Part shown: positions 19,582 through 28,736 of the stretch, in pieces
Layout of the letters: the number at the start of each line of letters is the position of its first letter
How positions within the stretch are numbered: position 1 is the first letter of the stretch
Assembly: GCF_011043525.1 (NCBI RefSeq)
Contig: NZ_JAAKGO010000001.1
Location: 372,001 to 436,000, forward strand
From: Sphingobacterium sp. SGG-5
GTDB taxonomy: Bacteria > Bacteroidota > Bacteroidia > Sphingobacteriales > Sphingobacteriaceae
DNA length: 64,000 nucleotides
Reading direction: 5' to 3'
Notes under the pieces: model-generated
The model's database searches: none
What the model saw: the letters and a program-made list of their open reading frames with translations, nothing else
Told to the model about the DNA's origin: nothing
Translations under genes and position numbers: made by a program

Positions 19582-21159
19582 ATGAATAGGTTAATAGTAA
19601 ATATGATGTCGCTGTTTTTCGCCTTATTAATTTTAGGCTCGTGCGACCAAACAGGGAATTTTCCCGGAGCAGAAGTTAACCCAAATATAGCTATCTACGA
19701 TTTGCGAAGCTTCTACAGAGGAACGGACTTTCCATTGACAGTAGAGTCCATGTTAGGAGCAAGAGGAATAACCGGATTAGTCATCTCTGATCATAGCGGC
19801 AAGAATTTACCCGCCGGTTTGCTGATGGTACAAGACAAAATGCGCCTTAACGAACTGCGCGGGATAGCTATTGATATCGGAGCCGATGCCACAAAGTATG
19901 TTCCCGGAGACTCGGTCACAGTGAATTTGGTAGGAGGAATATTAAAACGTGTGGACGGACTTCTGCAGGTAACAGGCTTGAATGGCACTGTGGTAACCAA
20001 AATAGCTTCGGGAAGACCGATAGCTGTCAATAGAATCCCAAGTAGCTATATCCTGGCAGATCCCGACAAATATGAAAGTACCGAGTTAGTTATTGTAAAA
20101 GGAGGATTTGACCCTATACCAGCGCCGACTGACACCTACAGCGGTGAAAGAGTTGTCAACGATGGTTTTGGCAATTTCATACTGCATACGGAATCAGGAG
20201 CAACTTTTGCCAATGAACCTCTGCCCGGTATGGCCAACTTCTTTGGAGTAGTGGCCTATACCATGGACAATGACGAGAATTATAAACCACATTTGCGAAT
20301 CCGTAAGGCAGAGGACATTACAGTGCTAAGTTCTACTATTATCCGGGCACCTATTGTCATTTCGGGGTATATCGGTGATGTACAAGGTACCGATTTGGAC
20401 GGTGAGTATATGCAATTTTTGGCAACACAGGATATCGATTTCTCGGTGACGCCGTTCTCGGTCGTTACACACAATACAAGTTCCGGCTATTCACCAACAG
20501 GGCCACCTTTAGATAGTTGGGCAACAGGAGGCACAACGGGAAAACGCGCCTACAAATTTGACCTGACTAGCGGTACGGTCAGTAAAGGAGAATATTTTTA
20601 TGTCGGAAATTCGGCTAAGCTCATCAATGGCGTAGGTTCTACTTCGATCGCCGATGGCAAATGGATTGTATCCCGAAAAACAGGTTCGGTACCTGGCGAT
20701 GGGATTGGAGCTGTAACCACCGACGTATTCCTCAATGGAGTCACTGCTTATACTGATGCAATCGCCGTATTCGAAGGGACCGTAGTAGATAAATTTTCCA
20801 TTCCTATAGATGTTATCGTCAACGGCAGTGGGGGATCCATTTGGAATGCTGCACAACAAGCAGGATTGCGTATAGCTAATACAGACTGGTATGATATTAT
20901 CAATCCAGTCACATTGGAAGAGCAGCCTTTTTATAAACAAGGATCCAATACTATCTGCTTGACACGGACAGGTAGAGGAGCAGGTCATTTTTATAAGCTG
21001 GGGGGAGAATACAATATACGTTTGGGTCGATGGGTCAAAGCCCGACAGGATAAGGTTATACTCCTAACATTGACCTCCACACGGAGCGAATTGGAGACAG
21101 AGTATCCCGTTGGAGGCGGAGAGACAGAGGGACTAGTCCCTACAAAAGTAGTAGAGTAG
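19582..21159 (+). CDS. DUF5689-containing lipoprotein of PUL1
   Basis: 525 residues with a lipoprotein signal (lipobox ILGSCDQ). Residues about 35-240 show the DUF5689 pattern: IAIYDLRSFYRG, ITGLVISDHSGKNLPAGLLMVQD, then YVPGDSVTVNLVGGILKRVDGLLQV, an OB-fold-like arrangement. Residues about 250-400 (IVISGYIGDVQGTDLDGEYMQF, GEYFYVGNSAKLI) resemble lamin-tail-like beta domains seen in extracellular nucleases. No catalytic residues are evident. It is probably a surface glycan-, nucleic acid- or ligand-binding accessory of the SusCD pair, translated from the same operon (34-bp gap after susD). Confidence 0.8.
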   Translation: MNRLIVNMMSLFFALLILGSCDQTGNFPGAEVNPNIAIYDLRSFYRGTDFPLTVESMLGARGITGLVISDHSGKNLPAGLLMVQDKMRLNELRGIAIDIGADATKYVPGDSVTVNLVGGILKRVDGLLQVTGLNGTVVTKIASGRPIAVNRIPSSYILADPDKYESTELVIVKGGFDPIPAPTDTYSGERVVNDGFGNFILHTESGATFANEPLPGMANFFGVVAYTMDNDENYKPHLRIRKAEDITVLSSTIIRAPIVISGYIGDVQGTDLDGEYMQFLATQDIDFSVTPFSVVTHNTSSGYSPTGPPLDSWATGGTTGKRAYKFDLTSGTVSKGEYFYVGNSAKLINGVGSTSIADGKWIVSRKTGSVPGDGIGAVTTDVFLNGVTAYTDAIAVFEGTVVDKFSIPIDVIVNGSGGSIWNAAQQAGLRIANTDWYDIINPVTLEEQPFYKQGSNTICLTRTGRGAGHFYKLGGEYNIRLGRWVKARQDKVILLTLTSTRSELETEYPVGGGETEGLVPTKVVE

Positions 21160-21176
21160 CAATTTTTAAAAAATTC

Positions 21177-22049
21177 ATGAAATACTGTCTTTTTTCTTTG
21201 CTGATCATTCTCCTGACTAATCTTCTCGTTTCTGAAACTTATGCTCAGAAAAAACTGGATGACGCTGTAACGTTGGATATTATGACATTCAATATACGGA
21301 TGAATTACCAGGACGATGGCGTCAACAATTGGCAATTTCGGCGGGAGTATATGACGGATCTGATTAAATGGTATCAACCCGATCTACTCGGCGCCGAAGA
21401 GGCCTATTACCCGCAATACAGCGATATGACGCGTTTGCTCACAGATTATGGCGCATTCGGCCCTATAGAAGGGAGGCAAGGTGCAGAGTCTGTTGCTGTC
21501 TTTTATCTAAAAAGTCGGCTGACATGCATTGATTCGGGAACATTCTGGCTTTCACAAACCCCAGATCAACAAAGTGTAGGTTGGGATGCAAATTTACGAC
21601 GTACGGTCACCTGGGGTGCATTTGAGATAAAGGGCAGTGATCGTAAGGTCTATCTCTTCGTAACACACTTCGACCATAAAGGCAAAACAGCAAGAGAAGA
21701 AAGTGCCAAACTTCTGTTACAAAAAGTCCACGAAATCGCTGGGGATACTCAGGCCTTTATCGTTGGAGACTTTAACTTCCGTGAAGAGAGTATCTATTAT
21801 AAGATACTCTCTTCAGGAAATGGAACTGATCGGAGGTTTTATGACACTAATAAGCTTGCCGAAAAATATTACGGTCCATCCTGGACACTCCATGATTTTG
21901 GCTTGATGTCCATAGAAAAAAGACCAAAAATTGATTATATCTTTACCAATAAAAAAATAAGGGTTACCCATTTTGTGAATATTTCGGAACAACGAGGCAA
22001 CGTCTATCCGTCAGATCATAATCCACAAATGGCCACCGTTGAATTTTAA
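21177..22049 (+). CDS. Secreted endonuclease/exonuclease/phosphatase (EEP) family enzyme
   Basis: 290 residues with a Sec signal peptide (about 1-23, SETYAQ). EEP motifs in order: MTFNIRMN (metal/substrate Asn), LGAEEAY (metal Glu), FVTHFDHKG (His), VGDFNF (Asp-Asn), IDYIFTN and SDHNPQ (catalytic Asp-His). All expected EEP positions are present, so activity on a phosphodiester or phosphomonoester is likely. The family includes DNase I, sphingomyelinases and inositol phosphatases; the substrate is not predictable from sequence. It starts 17 bp after the DUF5689 gene, in the PUL1 operon. Confidence 0.9.
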   Translation: MKYCLFSLLIILLTNLLVSETYAQKKLDDAVTLDIMTFNIRMNYQDDGVNNWQFRREYMTDLIKWYQPDLLGAEEAYYPQYSDMTRLLTDYGAFGPIEGRQGAESVAVFYLKSRLTCIDSGTFWLSQTPDQQSVGWDANLRRTVTWGAFEIKGSDRKVYLFVTHFDHKGKTAREESAKLLLQKVHEIAGDTQAFIVGDFNFREESIYYKILSSGNGTDRRFYDTNKLAEKYYGPSWTLHDFGLMSIEKRPKIDYIFTNKKIRVTHFVNISEQRGNVYPSDHNPQMATVEF

Positions 22050-22065
22050 ATTCTATCTTGATAAA

Positions 22066-22884
22066 ATGACAAAATCTATTATCACACCCCTATTCCGCTT
22101 GATTGGCATCCTGTTCTTACTATTGAACACAGCATGTGGCACACAAAAAAGTAGCAGCTATGCTGCTAAAAATCAGGAATTCAATATACTGACCTACAAC
22201 ATCCACCACGCCAACCCTCCTTCAAAGCCAGATGTAATTGACATCGACGCGATTTGCGAAGTTATCCGTCAATCAGACGCCGATGTTGTTGCCCTTCAGG
22301 AAGTGGATGTACGAACAAACCGAAGTGGACATATCGACCAAGCTAAAGTCATCGCTCAAAAGGTCGATATGCATTACCATTTTTTTAAAGCCATAGACCA
22401 TGACGGAGGCGAATATGGATTAGCTATTCTGAGCCGACTCCCTATCCGAAATCCGGAAACTATACCTCTGCCCCAGGTCGAAAAAGCAGAAGACCGCATC
22501 CTCGCCCTGCTACAAGTAAAAATCAACAATACATGGATCACTATCGCTAACACTCATTTAGATGCTACGCGATCACACAATAACAGGATTGCTCAGATGC
22601 AGTTCATTATGGATAAAACGGCGTCCATACATCAGCCGATTATACTCTGTGGCGACCTCAATAGTAAGCCGACCTCCGAAGCTATTCGAATCTTAGATAA
22701 GTATTTCAAACGTACTTGTATAGACGACTGCCTACCCACTGTTCCTCAACACAAACCGAGGTCAACCATTGATTATATCGCAACAAAACATTTTCCATGG
22801 GAACAGAAAAGTATAGAAGTCATCCCCGAAACATATGCTTCCGACCACCGGCCAGTAAAGATCACCTTTAAGTGCATAAAATAG
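22066..22884 (+). CDS. Second EEP-family phosphoesterase (lipoprotein)
   Basis: 272 residues from ATG 22066; an in-frame TTG at 22039 overlaps the previous gene. The signal ends in the lipobox LNTACG, so it is likely membrane-anchored. EEP motifs: LTYNIHHA, VVALQEVDVRTNR (metal Glu), YGLAILSRLP, IANTHLDA, LCGDLNSKPTS, STIDYIAT and SDHRPV, all intact. It differs clearly from the preceding EEP (the two are not recent duplicates), so they may cleave different phosphoesters. Its stop codon lies at the edge of a truncated receptor sequence, see 22885-24196. Confidence 0.92.
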   Translation: MTKSIITPLFRLIGILFLLLNTACGTQKSSSYAAKNQEFNILTYNIHHANPPSKPDVIDIDAICEVIRQSDADVVALQEVDVRTNRSGHIDQAKVIAQKVDMHYHFFKAIDHDGGEYGLAILSRLPIRNPETIPLPQVEKAEDRILALLQVKINNTWITIANTHLDATRSHNNRIAQMQFIMDKTASIHQPIILCGDLNSKPTSEAIRILDKYFKRTCIDDCLPTVPQHKPRSTIDYIATKHFPWEQKSIEVIPETYASDHRPVKITFKCIK

Positions 22885-24196
22885 GTGCGGTGTCCACCTC
22901 TATCCAAACTGTTGCTTATACAGCTGTACCATATTCTCCAATACCAGCAGCATCTATGGCAATTTCCAAACCTATGATCACCCTTTTGGGTCCAGCATAT
23001 ATTACAACGGCTATCTCCAAGAAAACCTTTCCGGGTATGGAGGCCGGACAAAGTTTGTCTTTGCACCGACTTTGGGGACAATCAAGAGCCGCTTTAGTTT
23101 AGGTGGAGAATACCAATACCAAAACCAGCTGGGAAATACCTTTACCATTATTAACGATCAGCCCGGAACATGGCCGGAGCCCGGCGACCTCTATCAGAAT
23201 GATATCGTAAAATCCACCTCGAATATGCTCTTTGCACAAGCTGAGTTTGACCTACCGGCCAAAACCTTCTTAACAATAGGCGCAAGCTATATGCGTTTAA
23301 AATACGATATCCTCGATCTATATAAAGATCCTGCTCATGTCGATTATTCTGGACTTCTTCAATTTCCCGACAAAATCTCCCCCCGCATCGGGTTAGTTAA
23401 ACTTATCAATGATCATATCGCAGTACACGGTAGTTTGAGTTCCGGCTATTCTCCCCCACCTGTTTGGGAAATCAACAATTACGACGGCACACTCAATAAG
23501 GATATCAAACCCGAAGATGGGCTGAATTACGAAGCCGGCATCCGTGGCGATTTTCTACACAAGCGATTCAATTTTGATATTACTGCCTATCAGATGTATT
23601 TGAAAAACGCTATTGTCCCCGTTGCACAGCCCAACGGCACCATGGCCTATAAAAATGCAGGATTAACCAGTCAGCAGGGCATAGAAGCCTTTCTCTCTTT
23701 CCTTGTCCTCAACCATCCCGAAAAAGCCATTTCATTGCTAAAACCCTGGGTAAGTTATACGTACAACAATTATATCTTCAAGGATTACGAGACACAATCT
23801 TTCGACTGGGGTTCCTCTTCGGTAATCACTGTCGATCATTCTGGCAATCACGTGACCGGCGTAGTACCCCATAGCCTTTCGGCCGGCGTTGACCTGCACA
23901 CCCGCTATGGCCTTTATTTCAATACGCTTTTGTATTACTACGACAGGATACCTTTGAACGATGCCAACACCTATTATTCCGATAGCTATACCTTATTGAA
24001 TATGAAGTTAGGTTGCAGAAAGGATATCAAACGCTGTCGGGTCGATATTTTCGGCGGCATAAACAATATGACAGACACGAATTACAGTTCGCTGCTGCTC
24101 TATAATGCCGATGCTAACGGATCCCCTCAATTTTACAACCCATCTGCCGGTGTCAATTATTATGGGGGATTGTCCTTGACTTATAATCTTAAATGA
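22885..24196 (+). pseudogene. N-terminally truncated FecA-like TonB-dependent receptor
   Basis: The frame is open from 22880 to the stop at 24196 but has no ATG near its start; the first usable start-like codon is TTG 23072. It reads as the C-terminal half of a TonB receptor barrel: TSSIYGNFQTYDHPF, GYGGRTKFVF, PDKISPRIGLVKLINDHIAVHGSLSSGYSPP, EAGIRGDFLHKRFNFDITAYQ, GVDLHTRYGLYFNTLLYYYDRIPL and a final aromatic-rich GGLSLTYNLK. Signal peptide, plug and first strands are missing, and the preceding bases belong to the EEP gene. This looks like a deletion remnant. The family (FecA/siderophore-type rather than SusC) is judged from the style of the barrel motifs. Confidence 0.85.
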
Positions 24197-25389
24197 TGAC
24201 AAAAACACTTTTTATATACGCATTGAGTATTACTCTGCTACAAGGATGCCACAACAACCGTTCGGAAGATCAACATATTACTCCTACACTGCTTTCTTCG
24301 GCGGATCAAAAAGCATCCTGCGTCTACCTGACCGCGGATGAAAACAACAGTCCTATTGCCAGCTGGTGCGAAACCAGTCGGGAAGGAAAAAAATCGTTCT
24401 ATCTCGCTTTTTTTGATACTTTGGCAGGACAATTCTCTACTCCTATCCCTGTTCCCATTCCGCAAAACACCAACATACACGAGGAAGGTATGCCCAAGAT
24501 TGCTGTCAAACGCAACGGCACCCTTCTGGCGCTCTATGAAACTACTGTCCCCACTCCCACAAATCAGTGGGCGGGGGCAGTGTGCTATATACAATCTGTG
24601 GACCGTGGAGAAACCTGGTCGGAGCCCCATTATGTCCATGCCGATACAAGTGCTGGCAAAGAACGGTCCTTTACAGCATTGACACGGCTGAGCAATGGGG
24701 AAATTGGGGCCTGTTGGCTCGACACTCCGGTAGGTGTCCACTCGATGGGCAGGCCAGTCAAATTTGCAGCAACGTCGGGAGATCAGGGCTTCCAGAACGA
24801 AGTCCTGATTGACTCCTCCGCCTGTGAATGTTGCCGGACAGCGATCAGCAGCGATGCCGATGGACATATCGCTGTCCTATACCGAGACATCACGGTCGAC
24901 AATATCCGGGATATCGCCGTTAGCCGGTCGATCGACAATGGCCAGTCTTTCGCTACCCCTATCGCTTTCAGTAACGACGGATGGCAAGTGAGTGGCTGTC
25001 CCCATAATGGCCCTTCAGTGGCACAAACCGCCGGTGCAACCTATGCCACCTGGTTTACCGGCGGGGCAGAAAGTGGTGTATATTATGGTACATTGGATGC
25101 CAGCGATCAAGCCACTCATCGCGAACGTATCAGTGCCGATGGTCGTCACATACAGTTGGCGTTATTGCCAAATGGTGATCGCGTACTGGTGTACAACGAA
25201 ACGGTGTCGGGCGACAACTCTTTGCATAGCAAAATCGTCGTCCGCAAAATCGGAGATACACAGGAGTCCACCTGGGATGTTACCTCTTCAAAGGCACAGG
25301 CTGCCTATCCTGTAGTCACAGCTTTAGGAAGGGATACAATCATTGTGGCGTGGACAGATCAAGGGAAGGTGTGGTATTTGAAATATTAA
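24193..25389 (+). CDS. BNR/sialidase-fold lipoprotein with CxCC and CPHNGP motifs
   Basis: 398 residues. The N-terminal signal ends LLQGC, a slightly atypical lipobox. The body has repeated BNR/Asp-box-like strands: SVDRGETWSEP, ATSGDQGF, SRSIDNGQSF, so a six-bladed sialidase-type propeller is likely. The region ACECCRTAISSDADGHIAVLYRD and the later SGCPHNGPSV stand out, with five cysteines that could bind metal or form disulfides. The arginine triad and catalytic Tyr/Glu of true sialidases are not evident, so sialidase activity should not be assumed. The ATG overlaps the stop of the truncated receptor (ATGA), so the pair was once translationally coupled. Confidence 0.8.
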   Translation: MMTKTLFIYALSITLLQGCHNNRSEDQHITPTLLSSADQKASCVYLTADENNSPIASWCETSREGKKSFYLAFFDTLAGQFSTPIPVPIPQNTNIHEEGMPKIAVKRNGTLLALYETTVPTPTNQWAGAVCYIQSVDRGETWSEPHYVHADTSAGKERSFTALTRLSNGEIGACWLDTPVGVHSMGRPVKFAATSGDQGFQNEVLIDSSACECCRTAISSDADGHIAVLYRDITVDNIRDIAVSRSIDNGQSFATPIAFSNDGWQVSGCPHNGPSVAQTAGATYATWFTGGAESGVYYGTLDASDQATHRERISADGRHIQLALLPNGDRVLVYNETVSGDNSLHSKIVVRKIGDTQESTWDVTSSKAQAAYPVVTALGRDTIIVAWTDQGKVWYLKY

Positions 25390-25440
25390 TTGACCCCTAT
25401 CGTAAAAAATTGTATATTGACACGTATATCCTCGCGGTAC

Positions 25441-25989
25441 ATGCATATACCCAACGAACATACCTTATATACCATAGGCCATTCTACGCATCGTTTGGAT
25501 GAATTTATCGCTATGCTACAATCTTTCGGAATCAAAACAGTAGCAGATATACGGAGGTTTCCGGGTTCACGAAAGTTTCCACAGTTTGATAAAGAAAATC
25601 TGGAAGCAGCATTACAAGAAAGCGGCATACAGTATCTACACTTGAGAGAACTTGGTGGTCGAAGAAATGTGCAAAAAGACTCTAAAAATACCCGCTGGCG
25701 CAATGCTTCTTTCCGCGGTTATGCCGATTATATGGAAACCGAAGAATTTGTGCATGGTATCACTTTGTTAGAAGCCTCCGCCGTGAAATCACCAACAGCA
25801 TATATGTGTTCCGAAGCTGTATGGTGGCGTTGCCACCGTGCGTTAATATCCGACTACCTGAAAGCCAAAGGATGGACGGTGCTGCATATCATGGGGATAG
25901 GTAAAGCGGAAGAACATCCTTATACATCGCCGGCAATCGTGACCAGCGACGGGGTATCGTATGCTGAAGAAGATCTGTTTAAGCCATAA
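25441..25989 (+). CDS. DUF488 family protein
   Basis: 182 residues from ATG 25441; the open frame extends up to a TTG at 25390 but the conserved part begins at LYTIGHSTHRLDEF. DUF488 signature: TIGHST near the start, VADIRRFPGSRKFPQF, and the MCSEAVWWRCHRALI motif with two cysteines near the C-terminal third. Cytosolic; function not established, though some members are proposed to act in nucleic acid or stress contexts. Followed by the remnant at 26003. Confidence 0.92.
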   Translation: MHIPNEHTLYTIGHSTHRLDEFIAMLQSFGIKTVADIRRFPGSRKFPQFDKENLEAALQESGIQYLHLRELGGRRNVQKDSKNTRWRNASFRGYADYMETEEFVHGITLLEASAVKSPTAYMCSEAVWWRCHRALISDYLKAKGWTVLHIMGIGKAEEHPYTSPAIVTSDGVSYAEEDLFKP

Positions 25990-26002
25990 AACGTAAATCA
26001 TC

Positions 26003-26098
26003 ATGAGCAAGAAATTTAAAATAGGCGACAAGTAAAAATTCCAATACAAAACAAAAAGTTAAGCGGCATCCTACGCAAAATCCATTCAAAAAATTTAA
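26003..26098 (+). pseudogene. Decayed HVA1 (DUF2945)-like small gene
   Basis: ATG 26003 opens MSKKFKIGDK and stops at TAA 26033. In the same frame follow KFQYKTKS, a second TAA (26060), then AASYAKSIQKI and TAA 26096. HVA1/Tudor-like proteins of about 70 residues typically begin MSKKFKxGDKVKW and end in an A-A-x-K-x-x-A-L-x-K-I type tail, so both ends look like the two termini of that family with the middle lost and stops acquired. Recognition rests on short matches recalled from the family, so confidence is moderate. Confidence 0.4.
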
Positions 26099-26128
26099 CT
26101 TGTTGGGTACAACTTTTATTACAAACAA

Positions 26129-28651
26129 ATGGATACCCGCAGAGATTTCATCAGGAAGACCATCCTTCTATCCGGTGCTACCGGAATGGTCAACGTCGTC
26201 CCCGCATCAATAAAAAAGGCTATGGCTATCGATCCCGATCCGGGGAGCACCTATTTAGATGCGGAGCACGTTGTTATCCTGATGCAGGAAAACAGATCGT
26301 TTGACCATGCCTTTGGAACGCTATCTGGGGTTCGGGGGTTTAACGACCCACGTGTATTCACGCTACCCGATAAAAAACCGGTATGGTTCCAGACCGACGC
26401 TTCAGGTAATACCTATGCACCTTTCCGACTAAATATTAAAGACAGTAAAATCACGTGGATGGGATCACTTCCACATTCACGTGCCAGCCAAGTGGATGCA
26501 TACCACGACGGCAAATACGATAAGTGGCTACATGCCAAAAAATCGGGTAATAAAAAATATGCCCACATGCCTCTTACCTTAGGGCACTACAGCCGGGAGG
26601 ATCTCCCTTTCAACTATGCGATGGCGGATGCCTTTACGATATGTGATCAGAATTTCTGCTCAGCCATGACAAGCACGACGCCAAACCGTTCTTTTTTCTG
26701 GACCGGAAAAATTACAAACACGGTAGACGGCATACCAAAAGCCAATATCCGTAACCCAGATTTTGCCTATGCCAAACAGACCTGGAAAACTTTTCCCGAG
26801 CTGTTGGAGGCCAATGGCATCAGTTGGAACTTCTATCAAAATGAATTGAGTTGCGGCGGTGGCTTTAAAAAGGAGGAACGCTCGTGGCTGGCCAATTTCG
26901 GCTGTAACCTGTTGGAGTTTTTCGCAGCTTACCAGGTCAAGTTTAGAGATCGCTACATCGCTAGTTTACAAAAGCGGGTAGATACACTTCCCGATCAGAT
27001 TAATAAACTGCAGGAAGAAAGTCCTTCCAGCGAAGAACGGGCGAAAAAGGTTCAGGAGAGCATCCGGAGTAAACAACACGTACTCGACAATGCGCGGGCA
27101 GAATTGCAGAAATGGAACAAAACGAACTTTGACAAGCTAAGCGCTACGGATAAAAACTTATATCAACGCGCTTTTGTCACCAACCAAGCGGATCCTGACT
27201 ACCGCAATCTGGACCAGCTGACCTATGGGAATCAAGGTACAGAACGCACCTTGGCTGTACCTAAAGGCGACCTGTTATATCAGTTTCGTGAAGACGTACA
27301 AAACGGAAAACTTCCGACCGTTTCCTGGCTGGCGAGCCCTCAAAACTTCTCCGATCATCCCAGTGCCCCTTGGTATGGCGCGTGGTATGTATCCGAAGTA
27401 TTGGATATCCTGACCAAAAATCCCGAAGTATGGAAAAAAACCATCTTTATCGTGACCTACGATGAAAATGACGGCTACTATGATCACATCCCTCCTTTCT
27501 CTATTCCGGACAACAATAAGCCTGAAACAGGTAAATGCTCTGTCGGCATTGAAACCGAAGTGGAGCATGTACGCCTCAAACACGAACTCCAACATGGTGT
27601 ACCAAAAAAGCAGGCCCGTGAAGCACCCATCGGGCTAGGGTTCCGTGTGCCTATGCTCATTGCTTCCCCTTGGAGCCGCGGCGGAAAAGTCTGTTCACAG
27701 GTTTTCGACCACACTTCTACATTGCAGTTTCTGGAAACATTTATCAACAAAAAGTATAAGAAGAACATTCATCTGGATAATATCAGTACCTGGCGACGAA
27801 CCATCTGCGGTGACTTAACGTCCGCCTTTGCTCCTTTCAATCCCAAGAACGAAAAATTACCTTTTTTAGATCGTAATCAGGTTGTCGAAACCATCTACAA
27901 CGCTAAATTTAAGGAAGAACCCGGAAATTTTAAGGCCATCAATGACACGGAAATCCAAAACGCAGTAAAAGCAGACTCCTTTGCCACACTGATGTCCCGG
28001 CAGGAACCAGGAAAGCGGCGCTCCTGTGCATTACCTTATCAGCTGGGCGTGTCCGGTAGTCTTCAGGCTGATAAATTCCGTATACGCATGCGGGCCGACC
28101 GATCATTATTCGGCAACGAGGCTGCAGGATCGCCTTTTACGGTATATACACCGGGTAGATATGCAGACGAAAAAGGGCACACTGACGTTTGTAGGAATTG
28201 GGCATTCGCAGTAAAAGCAGGGGATGAAATTCATTACGAGTGGCCGATAAAGGCTTTTGATAATGGCACATACCAACTGCGCGTACATGGGCCTAACGGG
28301 TTTTATCGGGAGTTTGAGGGTACTGCTCAAGACCCTCAGCTGCATATTGAGGTAGAACCAGAATTGAAACGGCTCACAAAATTGGCAACCGGTAATGCCA
28401 AGGTGATAGTTCGAAATAAAGGCAATAAGCCAGTACATATTGCCTTTCATGATGTTGGCTACAAAAAACAAAAAGCGTTCATCAAGGAAATTGCAGCGCA
28501 CAGTAAGGAAGAGTTTGTTATTCCATTGGAAGACACTTTCGGTTGGTATGATTTCACAATTACTTCTCCCGATCAGGTAGCTTTCAAACAACATTTTGCC
28601 GGCCGAATAGAAACCGGTAAAGAAAGCTTTACAGATCCTTTGATCGGGTAG
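26129..28651 (+). CDS. Phosphocholine-specific phospholipase C (Tat-exported)
   Basis: 840 residues, the usual length of the non-hemolytic PlcN-type enzyme, which hydrolyses phosphatidylcholine or sphingomyelin to release phosphocholine. A twin-arginine signal begins DTRRDFIRKTILLSG. The phosphoesterase domain (about 45-590) has VVILMQENRSFDHAFGTL with the nucleophile region, TPNRSFFWTG, TYDENDGYYDHIPPF and IASPWSRGGKVCSQVFDHTSTLQF. Two C-terminal DUF756-type beta domains follow (about 640-840). A charged, coiled-coil-like insert lies at about 275-335, commonly seen in this phylum. Periplasmic or secreted. The gene stands alone, possibly phosphate-responsive, but no Pho box is defined in this phylum. 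Confidence 0.95.
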   Translation: MDTRRDFIRKTILLSGATGMVNVVPASIKKAMAIDPDPGSTYLDAEHVVILMQENRSFDHAFGTLSGVRGFNDPRVFTLPDKKPVWFQTDASGNTYAPFRLNIKDSKITWMGSLPHSRASQVDAYHDGKYDKWLHAKKSGNKKYAHMPLTLGHYSREDLPFNYAMADAFTICDQNFCSAMTSTTPNRSFFWTGKITNTVDGIPKANIRNPDFAYAKQTWKTFPELLEANGISWNFYQNELSCGGGFKKEERSWLANFGCNLLEFFAAYQVKFRDRYIASLQKRVDTLPDQINKLQEESPSSEERAKKVQESIRSKQHVLDNARAELQKWNKTNFDKLSATDKNLYQRAFVTNQADPDYRNLDQLTYGNQGTERTLAVPKGDLLYQFREDVQNGKLPTVSWLASPQNFSDHPSAPWYGAWYVSEVLDILTKNPEVWKKTIFIVTYDENDGYYDHIPPFSIPDNNKPETGKCSVGIETEVEHVRLKHELQHGVPKKQAREAPIGLGFRVPMLIASPWSRGGKVCSQVFDHTSTLQFLETFINKKYKKNIHLDNISTWRRTICGDLTSAFAPFNPKNEKLPFLDRNQVVETIYNAKFKEEPGNFKAINDTEIQNAVKADSFATLMSRQEPGKRRSCALPYQLGVSGSLQADKFRIRMRADRSLFGNEAAGSPFTVYTPGRYADEKGHTDVCRNWAFAVKAGDEIHYEWPIKAFDNGTYQLRVHGPNGFYREFEGTAQDPQLHIEVEPELKRLTKLATGNAKVIVRNKGNKPVHIAFHDVGYKKQKAFIKEIAAHSKEEFVIPLEDTFGWYDFTITSPDQVAFKQHFAGRIETGKESFTDPLIG

Positions 28652-28736
28652 AGTAAATAGTTAGTAAATTAATGGCGCAATATTTGATGATTTGGAGTTT
28701 ATTTATGAACTTTAATTTCTAATATTACGCTATTCC

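Noticed and set aside
22872..23102. A short plus-strand frame beginning MHKIGAVSTSIQTV
   Set aside because: It overlaps the better-supported receptor frame, which reads as a coherent TonB barrel; the alternative shows no family features.
24238..24867. Minus-strand 209-residue open frame
   Set aside because: Antisense of the BNR protein, which has signal peptide and domain repeats; the antisense translation shows none.
24193..25389. Naming the BNR protein a sialidase (nanH)
   Set aside because: Catalytic residues could not be located and no sialic acid catabolic genes are nearby.
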